Assembly: GCA_963783445.1 (NCBI GenBank)
Contig: CAWANP010000006.1
Span: 186,001 to 250,000 of the forward strand
Direction: 5' to 3'
DNA length: 64,000 nucleotides
Source of the DNA: CAWANP01 sp963783445
GTDB lineage: Bacteria; Chloroflexota; Anaerolineae; JAAYZQ01
The position numbers and the translations under genes are program-made. Numbering within the stretch: position 1 is the first letter of the stretch; every line of letters begins with the position of its first letter. Of this stretch, positions 51,522-60,487 are shown piece by piece. Under the pieces are notes generated by a model. It was not told where the DNA came from and made no database searches. It saw only the letters and a program-made list of their open reading frames with translations.

Positions 51522-52535
51522 TCAGAAGAGGGACCGCACCGCGTCTACCACCCGCTGGGCGCTGGGCACGTAGAACTGCTCCATGACTGGGGCAAAGGGC
51601 GCCGGCGTGTCGGGCGCTGACACGCGCTTGATGGGCGCGTCCAGCCAGTCGAATGCCTCGTCGGCGGCAATGGCGGCGATATCCGCCGCCCAGCCGCCGG
51701 TCAGGTTGTCCTCCTCGACGACGACCAATCGTCCGGTCTTGCGCACCGAGGCCAGGATCATCTCCTTGTCCAGCGGTACCAGGCTGCGGGGATCGATGAC
51801 CTCGGCCTCGATCCCTTCCTGGGCCAGCGTTTCGGCTGCGGCCAGAGCGCGGTACATGGTCAGCAGCTTGCCGACGATGGTTACATCTTTGCCCTCGCGG
51901 CGCACCACCCCCTGGCCGATGGGCACCAGGTACTCCTCCTCGGGCACCTCGCCAATGGGGCTAAGGGCGCCCGGCTCGGAGCGGGGGCCCTTGCTGCCGT
52001 AGAGCATCTTGTGCTCGAAAACGAGGACCGGGTTGTCGTCGCGCACCGCGCTCTTGAGCAGCCCCTTGGCATCGTAGGCGGTGGCCGGGGCGACGACCTT
52101 CAAGCCCGGGATGTGTGTGAAAAAGGCCTCCAGGCTCTGGGCGTGCTGCGCCCCCCGGCTGGTGGCGCCCACCGGCACGCGCATGACCATGGGCACCTTG
52201 ACCGTGCCGCCCGACATGTAGGTCATCTTGGCCGCCTGGTTGGCGATCTGGTCCATGGCGCAGAAAAGGAAATCGCCGTACTGGACGTCGGCGATGGGGC
52301 GCAGCCCGGCCATGGCCGCGCCGATGGCCACCCCACTGAGGCCGGCTTCGGAGATGGGCGTGTCCAGGATGCGCTCGTGGCCAAGCTCATCGGACAGCCC
52401 CAGCGTGACCGTAAAGGCGCCGCCGAACCCACCCTGGATGCCAATATCCTCGCCGATGAGAAAGACGCGGGAGTCGCGAGCCATCTCCTCGCGGATGGCC
52501 TGGCGCAGGGCTTCGGCTATGCTCATCCTAGCCAT
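51522..52535 (-). CDS. 2-oxoacid dehydrogenase E1 beta subunit
   Basis: 337 residues from ATG 52535 (MARMSIAEALRQAIREEMAR), which overlaps the E1 alpha stop by 8 bases; a longer frame to 52622 is not supported. GEDIGIQGGFGGAFTVT, DTPISEAGLSGVAIGAAMAG, RGAQHAQSLEAFFTHIPG and the C-terminal EAFDWLDAPIKRV mark the family. Last gene of the RuBisCO-like operon. No E2 partner is encoded nearby. Confidence 0.87.
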   Translation of the reverse strand: MARMSIAEALRQAIREEMARDSRVFLIGEDIGIQGGFGGAFTVTLGLSDELGHERILDTPISEAGLSGVAIGAAMAGLRPIADVQYGDFLFCAMDQIANQAAKMTYMSGGTVKVPMVMRVPVGATSRGAQHAQSLEAFFTHIPGLKVVAPATAYDAKGLLKSAVRDDNPVLVFEHKMLYGSKGPRSEPGALSPIGEVPEEEYLVPIGQGVVRREGKDVTIVGKLLTMYRALAAAETLAQEGIEAEVIDPRSLVPLDKEMILASVRKTGRLVVVEEDNLTGGWAADIAAIAADEAFDWLDAPIKRVSAPDTPAPFAPVMEQFYVPSAQRVVDAVRSLF

Positions 52536-53544
52536 GGGACACCTCCGCCAGGTCCGGCGCCTGGGACCAGAAGACGTGCTTGAGCGCGTCCTCAGGCTCC
52601 GGCGATGGGCTGACCTCGGCATAGGCTACGGCCTCGTCTACCACGGTTTCCACTTCCTGCTCGACCGCGGCCAGCCACTCGTCGCTGGCCAGATTCAGGG
52701 CCTTGAGGTGCTCCGCCAGCCTGGGGATGGGGTCCCGCGCCTCCCACAATGCCTCCTCCTCTTTGGAGCGGTAGGTGCGCGGGTCGCTGCGCGAGTGCCC
52801 GCACTGGCGGTAGGTCTTGGCTTCCACCAGCGTCGGGCCCTCGCGGCGCCGCGCGCGGGCGATGGCTTCCCCGGCGACCTCGTAGACCGCCTCCACGTCG
52901 TTGCCATCGACAATTACTCCCGGCATGCCGTAGGCAGCCGCCCGATCGGCGATGTCCTCGATCTTGAAGGTCGTTGAAACCGGCGTCGAGGCAGCGTAGA
53001 GGTTGTTCTCGCAGACATAGACCACCGGCAGGTCCCAGATGGCGGCCATGTTCATGGCTTCGTGTACGGCGCCCTCGTTGGCCGCGCCCTCGCCAAAGAA
53101 GCAGACCGTCACCCGGTCGGCATCCAGCCACTTGGCGGCCAGGGCCGTCCCGGCCGCGATGGGCGCGTTGCCGCCCACGATGGCGATGGCCGGGAACATG
53201 CCCACATTGACGTCGCCCACGTGCATCGAGCCGCCCTTGGCCTGGCAGCAGCCGGTCGTCTTGGCCATCAGCTCGGCCATGATGGCCCGGGGTTCTACGC
53301 CCTTGGCGATGGCGTGGCCGTGGGGCCGGTGCGTGCTCAGCAGGTAGTCGTCGCGTCGCAGGTTGGCGCAGACCCCCGTGGCCACCGCCTCCTGGCCGAT
53401 GTAGAGGTGCAGCGTCGAGGGAATCCGCCCCTCCAGGTACAGGTAGTTGCACTGCTCCTCGAAGCGGCGGATGGTGAGCATGGTGCGGTACATGTCTTGC
53501 AGCGGTAGTTCGGAACCAGGCACGGCTTTGTCCTCCCGTGTCAA
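52528..53544 (-). CDS. 2-oxoacid dehydrogenase E1 alpha subunit
   Basis: 338 residues. STHRPHGHAIAKGVEPRAIM has the conserved His, KGGSMHVGD follows, and the thiamine-diphosphate motif reads GEGAANEG...ENNLYA, with Glu in place of the usual Asp of GDG. The Asp/Glu swap may weaken metal binding or be tolerated. Encoded 98 bases downstream of the RuBisCO-like gene and overlapping E1 beta. Acts on an unknown 2-oxoacid. Confidence 0.87.
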   Translation of the reverse strand: MTREDKAVPGSELPLQDMYRTMLTIRRFEEQCNYLYLEGRIPSTLHLYIGQEAVATGVCANLRRDDYLLSTHRPHGHAIAKGVEPRAIMAELMAKTTGCCQAKGGSMHVGDVNVGMFPAIAIVGGNAPIAAGTALAAKWLDADRVTVCFFGEGAANEGAVHEAMNMAAIWDLPVVYVCENNLYAASTPVSTTFKIEDIADRAAAYGMPGVIVDGNDVEAVYEVAGEAIARARRREGPTLVEAKTYRQCGHSRSDPRTYRSKEEEALWEARDPIPRLAEHLKALNLASDEWLAAVEQEVETVVDEAVAYAEVSPSPEPEDALKHVFWSQAPDLAEVSHG

Positions 53545-53642
53545 CAGTGAGCAGGCTGGGAATCAGGCACCGGGCAAGGCTGGCCCGGTTGTGGCCCGCC
53601 TTCTGCCATGAATCGCCCGAGTTCCCAGCCTACCACCCCAGA

Positions 53643-54989
53643 TTACAGGTTCTTTGGCGCAAACTTGGGATGGTACTCCGGGCTGTGGTAGGACCACGGC
53701 GTCTTGGGCCGCTCGCGGATGCCCCACGTCTCGGCCGCGGCGCGGAACTCGGGGTACTGCTGCGCGGCCTCCTGCAGGGTCATGCCCGACAGCACGGCGT
53801 CGAAGGCCTGCCGCCAGGCCATGGCCCCGGCCTTGTAGCCCATGGGATGCCCCAGCATGCCGCCGCCCGCCGGTACGATAAAGTCGATGCCGTGCTCCTG
53901 GATCAGCACATCGGCCAGGCCCGGGTACATGCCCGCCGAGGGCATGGGCCAGGTGCGCTTGATGTTGTGGAACGGCGCGCGCAGGGTCTGCGAGGTGCGC
54001 AGTTCTTCCTCGATGGAGCAGGTCTGAAGGCTGGACCACAGAGAGGGAGACAGCATCAGATCGGCTCCGCTCAGACGGCACAGCTTGGACAGGGTCACCC
54101 AGCTAAAGGTCTCGATCATACCCAGCATGTGTGACGGGTGCAGCATGATCGGCACGTTGATCTCGGGATCGTCGGCCAGTTCCTTCAGGGTCGAAAGTCC
54201 AGCGGAATAGGCCAGCAGCAGCCCGTTTGCTCCTGCCCGAACGGCGCGCAGCGCCTTGGCGTGCACCCGGTTGGACTCGTCGGTGATGCTCACCAGGTAG
54301 ATCGTCTTCTCCCCGGTCTCTTGTTCGGCTTTGTCCAGCGCTTTCATCACCGCCTCGAGCCGGTCATCGAAGGAGCAGTTGTCCAGCTCGCTGCACATTT
54401 CGTCGTCCTTGCACAGGTCGGCGCCGCCCAGCGCGCTCTGGTAGACCTGGGCCGCCGTTTGCTCGGGCGTCATGCCCATCTTGGGCTTGATGATCTGCAA
54501 GCACAGCGGGCGGTCGTGGACGTTCAACAGGTCGCGCATGCCCTCGATGCCGAACTTCGGTCCATTGAACTTGGCTGCCACCGACTTGGGGATGTACACG
54601 TCCATCAGGCGCACCTTGTCGCAGAAGGCAAAGATGTTGCCCGAGATGGAAAGGAGCAACATCGGCAGGTTCACATTCGCTTCCCAGGCGGCGATGGGAA
54701 AGGCCAGTTGCACAATGGCCTTCTTCGTACCCCTGGCTGCCGGGATCTCATAGTAGCCCAGCACCTTGCTGCTCAAGCGCTCGCGCAATTCGGGCGTCTC
54801 TTCCTCAACCTCCATCCAGCTGGCCGTGGACCCTTCGAAGGCCAGCCGCTGGACCTGGGCCAGGTGGTCGATGAAGTCCCATTCGGGCTTGTTGTCCTCG
54901 ATATAGTAGGTGCCTACGACGAAGCGGTCCTGGTCCAGGCTTTCCCACATATAGTTGAACATGTGCGGATCGTACAGTTCTTTTACCAT
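53643..54989 (-). CDS. RuBisCO-like protein (form IV / RLP)
   Basis: 448 residues from ATG 54989 (GGAGGACACA upstream); an in-frame extension to 55127 is untranslated-looking. Conserved RuBisCO features: Asn118 in SGNIF, Lys168 in IIKPKMGM, the carbamylation/metal set Lys194, Asp196 and Glu197 in GGADLCKDDE, His284 and Ser351, and GGGMLGHPMGYKAGA. The loop-6 lysine is absent: the region reads DLMLSPSLWSSL, so carboxylation of ribulose bisphosphate is not expected. Known RLPs act as enolases, isomerases, transcarboxylases or decarboxylases, for example OiaX on a branched sugar acid phosphate. It sits between a TIM-barrel isomerase and E1 alpha/beta in a GntR-controlled operon. Confidence 0.88.
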   Translation of the reverse strand: MVKELYDPHMFNYMWESLDQDRFVVGTYYIEDNKPEWDFIDHLAQVQRLAFEGSTASWMEVEEETPELRERLSSKVLGYYEIPAARGTKKAIVQLAFPIAAWEANVNLPMLLLSISGNIFAFCDKVRLMDVYIPKSVAAKFNGPKFGIEGMRDLLNVHDRPLCLQIIKPKMGMTPEQTAAQVYQSALGGADLCKDDEMCSELDNCSFDDRLEAVMKALDKAEQETGEKTIYLVSITDESNRVHAKALRAVRAGANGLLLAYSAGLSTLKELADDPEINVPIMLHPSHMLGMIETFSWVTLSKLCRLSGADLMLSPSLWSSLQTCSIEEELRTSQTLRAPFHNIKRTWPMPSAGMYPGLADVLIQEHGIDFIVPAGGGMLGHPMGYKAGAMAWRQAFDAVLSGMTLQEAAQQYPEFRAAAETWGIRERPKTPWSYHSPEYHPKFAPKNL

Positions 54990-55145
54990 TGTGTCCTCCG
55001 GTGTTAGGTATTCAAGGTGATTCGAGATGTATAGCGATCTAGATGTGCCATGCGAACCCGATGCGTGAACCGTGCTGCGTGTTACGTGTTGCGTGTTACG
55101 TGGCAGGTCTTCAACCGTACGCAACACGCAGCACGCACCACGACC

Positions 55146-56129
55146 TTACCCCAACAGCGCCTCGCGTACCATCGCCGAGGCCTCCATCGCATCCCCGCTG
55201 GCCACGACCTCGCCCATGCGCTCGCGGCCGATCTTGTCCAGCAGCCCTTGCAGCCCCTGGATCCATTTGATGCTCTCGGTGGCGGCCCGGACGCCATCCT
55301 CGCGATAGGGAAAGATATCCAGCGCGTACCAGCCGTCATAGTCCATCCGGTCCAGCCAGTAGAGCAGCTCCAGCATCTCGACGGTGTGCACCGAGCCCAC
55401 CGTCATGTCGTCGTCCCACATGCGCCAGTTGTCGTTAAAGTGCATGTAAAAGAGCTTGTCCCCAAAATACTGCAGCAGCGCGGCCGATTCGGCGGCGGTT
55501 TCGTAGGCCATGAGCGCGTGGCCCACATCGATCATGGCCCCCACGTTGGGCTTGGCTACCTTTTCGACCAGGAGCAGGGTCTTGCCCACGGTGCCGATGA
55601 AGGCATGGGTGCGCGGCTCCTTGGGCTTGTACTCGATGACAATCTTGACCTCGGGCAGGTGCTCGGCGCACTCGATGGTACAGTCGATGATGCGGTCCCA
55701 GGCGGCCATATAGTCTGTTTGGAGGGGATAGTCGTAGCCATCCTGGCCGAACCACAGGTCCACGACCTCGCAGTCCATCTGCCTGGCCCACTCCATCGCC
55801 TTTTTGACCTCGTGCACGGCCTCGCGGCGGATCTGGGGGTCGTTGGCCGAGAACGATCCCCAGCCCCACTTGCCCGAGGCCCAGATATCGGGGGTGACGC
55901 AGGTCACCTCCAGGCCGGCGTCCTTGATCTGGCGGTGGACCTGCGCGACGTTGTCGTCGTTTACGTGCCAGAATCCGACGACCTCGACGCCCGTGAGCCC
56001 CTCGACGCGTGTGGCGGCCTCGATCAGCTCCTCGCTGGCCAGCCGCTGGCCATAGCCCGAAAGGACGTAGCGGTCGGCGCAGGCATTAAAGGTATTGATG
56101 TTCGCCGAAAAGCGTAGCTCTCTTGCCAT
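55146..56129 (-). CDS. TIM-barrel sugar isomerase/epimerase (AP endonuclease 2-like)
   Basis: 327 residues. Metal-ligand acids occur in VIEYKPKEPRTHAF, AMIDVGHALMA and YMHFNDN, and ALDIFPYREDG near the end, as in the xylose isomerase-like TIM-barrel superfamily. Members isomerise, epimerise or, like OiaC, decarboxylate acid sugars. Encoded 12 bases after the GntR stop and upstream of the RuBisCO-like gene. Substrate unknown. Confidence 0.83.
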   Translation of the reverse strand: MARELRFSANINTFNACADRYVLSGYGQRLASEELIEAATRVEGLTGVEVVGFWHVNDDNVAQVHRQIKDAGLEVTCVTPDIWASGKWGWGSFSANDPQIRREAVHEVKKAMEWARQMDCEVVDLWFGQDGYDYPLQTDYMAAWDRIIDCTIECAEHLPEVKIVIEYKPKEPRTHAFIGTVGKTLLLVEKVAKPNVGAMIDVGHALMAYETAAESAALLQYFGDKLFYMHFNDNWRMWDDDMTVGSVHTVEMLELLYWLDRMDYDGWYALDIFPYREDGVRAATESIKWIQGLQGLLDKIGRERMGEVVASGDAMEASAMVREALLG

Positions 56130-56141
56130 CGTTCTTCCTCC

Positions 56142-56882
56142 TCATATCTGGGGTCGCGAAAGGGATACCGTGAAATCATAGCGGTCCCCGCGCCACACGG
56201 CTTCCAGGTATTCGACCGCCTGGCCGCTGGCAGCGTAGGTCACACGCTCCATGGCCATGACGGCCGCGCAGGCTTCCAGTCCCAGCAGTTCCTCCTCGTG
56301 GGGCAGGGCGCACCGCGCCCGCAGGATCTCCCTACCCGTCCACAGGCGCAGCCCGTAGCGGGTCTCCAGCAGGCGGTACAGGGAGCTGGTCAGGTCATGG
56401 TCCTCCAGGTCCGGGCACAGAGCCACCGCCAGGTAGGGCGTCTGAAGGCTGATGGGCTCGCCGTCCACCAGGCGAAGACGACATAACTTGTGGCAGGGGG
56501 CTCCTTCCGGGATCTCGAGCGCGCTGGCGACCTGAGGCGAAGCCGGCACCTGTTTCAGGGATACCAGCTTGGTGGTCAGCGACCAGCCGCGCTCGCGCAT
56601 GTCCTGCGTGGTTGATACCAACTGGGTCAGCTCGTGCTCAACCCGGCGGGCCGCGGCGAAGGAGCCGACGCCCTTTTCCCGGTAGATCCAGCCGTCCCGC
56701 TCCAGCACGTCCAGGGCGCGGCGGACGGTGGCCCGTGTGATGCCGTGCAGCGAGGCCAGCTCGTTTTCTGACGGGAGCTGGTAGGGCATGCCGGGAGACT
56801 GCTCTGTGCCGATCTCCTCCCTCAGCATCTCCGCAAGTTGCAGGTAATAGGGTATGGGACTGGACTTGTCGATTGGTTTCAT
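56142..56882 (-). CDS. GntR-family transcriptional regulator (HutC/UTRA type)
   Basis: 246 residues from ATG 56882; a longer open frame upstream is not supported. The winged helix reads SSPIPYYLQLAEMLREEI then LPSENELASLHGITRATVRR and ALDVLERDGWIYREKGVGSF. The C-terminal UTRA ligand domain follows (VASALEIPEGAPCHKLCRLR, LEACAAVMAMERVTY). First gene of the operon. A palindrome lies just upstream, so autoregulation is likely, with a sugar or sugar acid as inducer. Confidence 0.88.
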   Translation of the reverse strand: MKPIDKSSPIPYYLQLAEMLREEIGTEQSPGMPYQLPSENELASLHGITRATVRRALDVLERDGWIYREKGVGSFAAARRVEHELTQLVSTTQDMRERGWSLTTKLVSLKQVPASPQVASALEIPEGAPCHKLCRLRLVDGEPISLQTPYLAVALCPDLEDHDLTSSLYRLLETRYGLRLWTGREILRARCALPHEEELLGLEACAAVMAMERVTYAASGQAVEYLEAVWRGDRYDFTVSLSRPQI

Positions 56883-56890
56883 AGGCAGTG

Positions 56891-56944
56891 CCTGTCTACT
56901 TGTGTAGACAGGTATAGGGTACCACGAACTGCGACTGCTGTCAA
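56891..56944 (-). promoter_or_regulatory. sigma70 promoter with GntR operator palindrome
   Basis: On the minus strand TTGACA (56939-56944) and TACCCT (56916-56921) are 17 bases apart. Just downstream, arms CCTGTCTAC (56891-56899) and GTAGACAGG (56904-56912) form a perfect inverted repeat with a 4-base spacer, right where transcription should begin. A TGTCTAnnnnTAGACA shape suits HutC-type GntR binding. Confidence 0.78.
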
Positions 56945-57493
56945 GGACCGTACCGGAGGATGACAGGGCTGCTGCAAAGTCGCGCTCGGCATCCTCCCGC
57001 AGATTTCTGCCTTGTCCTGGTATCCTGCCAGATGGCAGAATCAACTGGCAGCGGGGCAGTAGCCAGGGCAGATGCGGAAGGGGTTCGCCATGCGCCAATC
57101 GAGCCCCCTCGCATCTGAGGATGCTTGCTCCATATTGGCAAGAAGACCTCACCCACCGAGGAGTGGAGCAGCGCCTGATGCGGAACAGGCTGGCGGCGCG
57201 CTGTCTGCCCTGGATGGCCCGGGGATTGTATTCATCGGATGCGCCTACCTGCCAGTTCCGCGCCCTTGTATTGGCCGGAGATGGCGGTATTCGGGCACAA
57301 CGCGGTTTCTCTGCCCATACGAGGAGGGGATACCGCAGTGAGGGCCGTCCAGACTGGCCCATCCTGAACACAAACCTGCCGCGCCTAGCTTCCGGCGCGG
57401 CAGGCATACCTATCACGATTCAGTAGCGCCTCGAACTGTCCAGCCCGGGCGCAATCAAAGCATCAGTTGCTCGGAGCAGAGCCTGTGCTGGCC
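56945..57493. other. intergenic stretch without supported gene
   Basis: About 550 bases between the GntR promoter and the end of the stress-protein gene. Open frames here lack motifs. It contains the terminator-like hairpin at 57375-57404. Confidence 0.5.
57375..57404 (-). terminator. probable terminator hairpin
   Basis: 11-base arms CCTGCCGCGCC (57375-57385) and GGCGCGGCAGG (57394-57404) with an 8-base loop. On minus it is followed by a T-rich stretch (TTTGTG). It lies about 90 bases beyond the stress-protein stop. Confidence 0.6.
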
Positions 57494-58239
57494 CTATTCC
57501 TCTTTGTCCGCCGCTTCTGTCAGGTCCTTGACGAGCCTATCGGTGAGGGTTTCCTGCAAGACCACGCCCCCCATACCATCCATCGATTCCGCGGCGCTCT
57601 TGACCCAGTGGTCCTCAATGAGCAGGATGAGGGCCGAGCTGCCCGGCTGCAGGTACTGGTCGAGGTTCTCCAGGAACTCGTTGCTAAAGCCAGCGTCAAT
57701 CTTGCTGCCGGCCAGGCCCCCCAGGCCAAGCCCCGCCAGCGCGCCGATGACGACGCCCGCCGGGCCGGCGAGCAAGCCGACCAGGCCGCCGGTGACGGCG
57801 CCCCAGAGCCGGCCCTTCTTGGGATCAAATTCCTTAACATCGTCGATGGAGAGCTTGCCGTCCTTGTCCTTGACCAGAACGGCGGCGTTGAGCAGCTTGA
57901 GCACCTTGCGACGATGAAATCGTCCACGAACTCTAGCGCTTCGGCTGCCTTGCCCGGGTTGTCAAAGACGCGGGTCACCAGCTCGACTCGCTCCTGCTCA
58001 TAGCCATCCCTGGCCTTTTTTGCCAACGGGATGGTGGGCAGTTTCTCGAACGCCTCTTCATCAAGCGCGAGATAGACCGTGTCGCCCTCAACCCGACCTA
58101 CCGCCGAGGCAGGCAGCGTCAGCTCCCAATCGTTTCCATGCTGTACGACAAAGTGCTCGTCCGCGGCCAACTCCCGGACCACGCCGACATCGTGCCCGTC
58201 GCTGGTCTTGACCTGGGCGCCTTCTTTAAGTTCCGGCAT
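57494..58239 (-). CDS. PRC-barrel-like plus DUF1269 stress protein, one frameshift
   Basis: About 250 residues. The first part (MPELKEGAQVKTSDGHDVG and FVVQHGNDWELTLPASAVG) looks like a PRC-barrel/DUF2171 segment. The C-terminal part has a Gly-rich hydrophobic block (AGPAGVVIGALAGLGLGG) and SALILLIEDHWVK, as in DUF1269 membrane-associated stress proteins. A missing base near 57908 breaks the frame between the two parts. Probably envelope or general stress function. Confidence 0.65.
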
Positions 58240-58428
58240 TCTTTCCTCCTGGACCCTCTTGGGCCGCTATATTTGATTTCTTCTTTTTGAATTCTGGGAG
58301 TCCCAGTCGATCCGCAGACAAGATAGGACGGTCCCACAGCCGCACCGCGCTCGGGACGGTCGACAAGGAGTCCAGGCTACCGGTCTGGACTCCTCACCAC
58401 GGCCAATCGTGCAGAACTGGCTACCGGA

Positions 58429-58709
58429 TCAGCCCGTCAGGCGGTCGCGGTTGCCGTAGCCCCCACCAGCGTACGAGGCAATATCGGCCAGAAGACCCAG
58501 ACCAAGCCAGAGCCAATCAAAGCCAATGATGCCACCCGGCCAGATGATGAGGTACATGAGCAGCGTCCAGGGCAAAAAGATCCAGCCAGGATGGCCAGGA
58601 TCCAGTTGCCGCCGACTCCCGCGTTGACATAGGTCCCATTGAATAGCCACCATATCAGGATGGCCAGGCGGGGTCCGAAGAACAGAAGAACCGTGAATAT
58701 GCAGCACAT
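58429..58709 (-). CDS. small membrane protein, tandem paralogue B, one frameshift
   Basis: About 93 residues. Hydrophobic helices FFGPRLAILIWWLFNG and LPWTLLMYLIIWPGG, with GFDWLWLGLGLLADIASYAG. Contains one missing base near 58573. Homologous to the next upstream gene (GPRLAILIWWLF/APRVVLIFMWIF, FDWLWLGLGLLADI/WDWLWIAMGVLTDI). Function unknown. Confidence 0.6.
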
Positions 58710-58883
58710 GATGCTCCTCCTTGTGTGAGTTTGGGTGTACTCCCGCTATACTATAACACAAAGAGTGGGATTCTGTCAAACGGAGGAAGCACGCGCTAGC
58801 GCCGGGCCGGCGCCAGTCAATCGCAGCAGAATATCCATCAAAGTCGCAGTGTACGCGTCCCTGGGCAGGCAGTCCTGAGCGTA

Positions 58884-59193
58884 CTAGTAAGCGGCTTCTG
58901 GGTAGTACGGAATTTGCTTGCGGTTGTTTGCGATCTGACCCCACTTCATGATGTCCAGTCAGGACGCCCATGGCGATCCAGAGCCAGTCCCAGCCGGAGA
59001 TGCCGGTCGCTGGAGTCCAGACCAGGACCCACATGATGGTGGTGTAGGGTAAAAAGATGATGCCGAGCAGCGGCCAGATCCAGGAGCTAAACGCAGCCGA
59101 AACCCGCCAGCCAAAGATCCACATGAAAATCAACACGACCCTTGGCGCGAACGCCGCGGTCATGGCCAAGAGACATCCACAGCCTAGAAACAT
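58884..59193 (-). CDS. small membrane protein, tandem paralogue A, one frameshift
   Basis: About 102 residues. MFLGCGCLLAMTAAFAPRVV, then IFLPYTTIMWVLVWTPA and WDWLWIAMGVLTDIMKWGQI. One extra base near 58955 breaks the frame close to the end. Paralogue of 58429-58709 and probably a recent tandem duplicate. Function unknown. Confidence 0.6.
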
Positions 59194-59421
59194 GAACTCC
59201 TCCTCAAACTGATTAATTCTACGTCGAATTGATCCAATCCCAGGACTGCCTGCCCAGGGATGCGTACTAACCTATCAATACTATAACCCTGCCGGTCTTG
59301 GTTGGATACGCTGGCAGCTGGATCTGCCCAATGTGCCCATCAGCCTCGGCTGTCAACCAAGATGAATACGACCTTTGCGTCTCTTCCATGAGCCAATGTT
59401 CCATCTCCTCAGTTACCACGA

Positions 59422-60401
59422 CTAGCTCAAGCAGGCCTCAAATTGCGCTGTCAACATTTCCGGGTCAATACTGCCCATACGCGCCGATAGCGACGATCTG
59501 TGTTCGTGGCTTTGTCTCACCCCATTCTTCGTCCAGAGCCACATCTGCCCGGCGGCCAACCACCTGCAGCACGGCGCGTCGCTCCGGGCTTTCGGCGGCA
59601 TAGACCACACCTTTGCAGCGATAGATGTTTCCGGGCAGTCTCTTCTTGACCATCTCGTTGAGCGCTTCCAGCGACAGGGGCTGGTCGGTTTCGTAACTCC
59701 AGGTGCTGAAGCGATGACCGTGGTCTGCATGATCGTGGTCATGGTCGTCATCCGATTCCACCAACTGCTGGGGGTCAAAGCGGCCGACGGCCAGCAGAAT
59801 CTCCAGCGGCACATCGCACTGAACGGTCTCGACGATGCGCACTCGCTTCATCCGGCTGTTGATCCAGTCTCTTACTTTTTGCAGTTGAGCCTCATCCACC
59901 AGATCGATCTTGTTCAGCACCACCATGTCAGAGAAGCCAATCTGGCGCAGTTTGAGGACCTGCGACGTAAGGATACTCCGGATGGGCAAAAGCCTGCTCG
60001 GCATCGACAATGGAGATAATGCTGTCCAGTCGAATGCGATCCCGGAATTTGGGGATGGCAAAGGTCAGGGCAATGCCGGATGGGTCGGCCACGCCGCTGG
60101 CTTCCAGCAGAATGTATTCCGGGTTTTCAGGGCGGTTGATGACCATTTCTACCGTCTCTACCAGATCATCACGGATATTGCAGCAGACACAGCCGTTGGC
60201 CAGGCTGATGGCATTGTCTTCCACGCCGACAATCAACTCGGTGTCGATATTGATCGATCCAAAATCATTGACCAGCACCGCCACTCGCAGACCGTGACTG
60301 CCGTTGAGAATGCGGTTGAGCAGGGTTGTTTTTCCTGCACCCAAGAAACCGGTCAGGATCGTGACTGGAGTAGCTTGTTGGCCGGCATCAAATAATTCCA
60401 T
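59422..60401 (-). CDS. COG0523 (CobW/G3E) GTPase, two frameshifts
   Basis: About 325 residues. GFLGAGKTTLLN is the P-loop, NGCVCCNIRDDL the metal-binding CxCC motif, and VVLNKIDLVDE the base-recognition motif. A His/Asp-rich stretch (DDDHDHDHADHGH) and a C-terminal CobW_C domain (VYAAESPERRAVLQVVGRR) follow. Such proteins insert or chaperone metals, often zinc. Two one-base insertions, one G near 59968 and one G near 59473, must be removed; the corrected C-terminus ends GSIDPEM. Confidence 0.85.
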
Positions 60402-60419
60402 AGCTCTTCCCTTTTGTTG

Positions 60420-60450
60420 GGACTGCCAGTCCTCAAAGGACTGGCAGTCC
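60420..60450. repeat. hairpin of the AGGACT/AGTCCT class
   Basis: Arms GGACTGCCAGTCC (60420-60432) and GGACTGGCAGTCC (60438-60450) with loop TCAAA. It lies between the GTPase start and the end of the MBL gene. Confidence 0.65.
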
Positions 60451-60487
60451 TGTATCAGGTGTAGATCGCACCCAGACGAATACGAAT

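Noticed and set aside
55000..55127. N-terminal extension of the RuBisCO-like protein
   Set aside because: The extra 46 codons have no homology and lie upstream of a good ribosome binding site at the ATG 54989.
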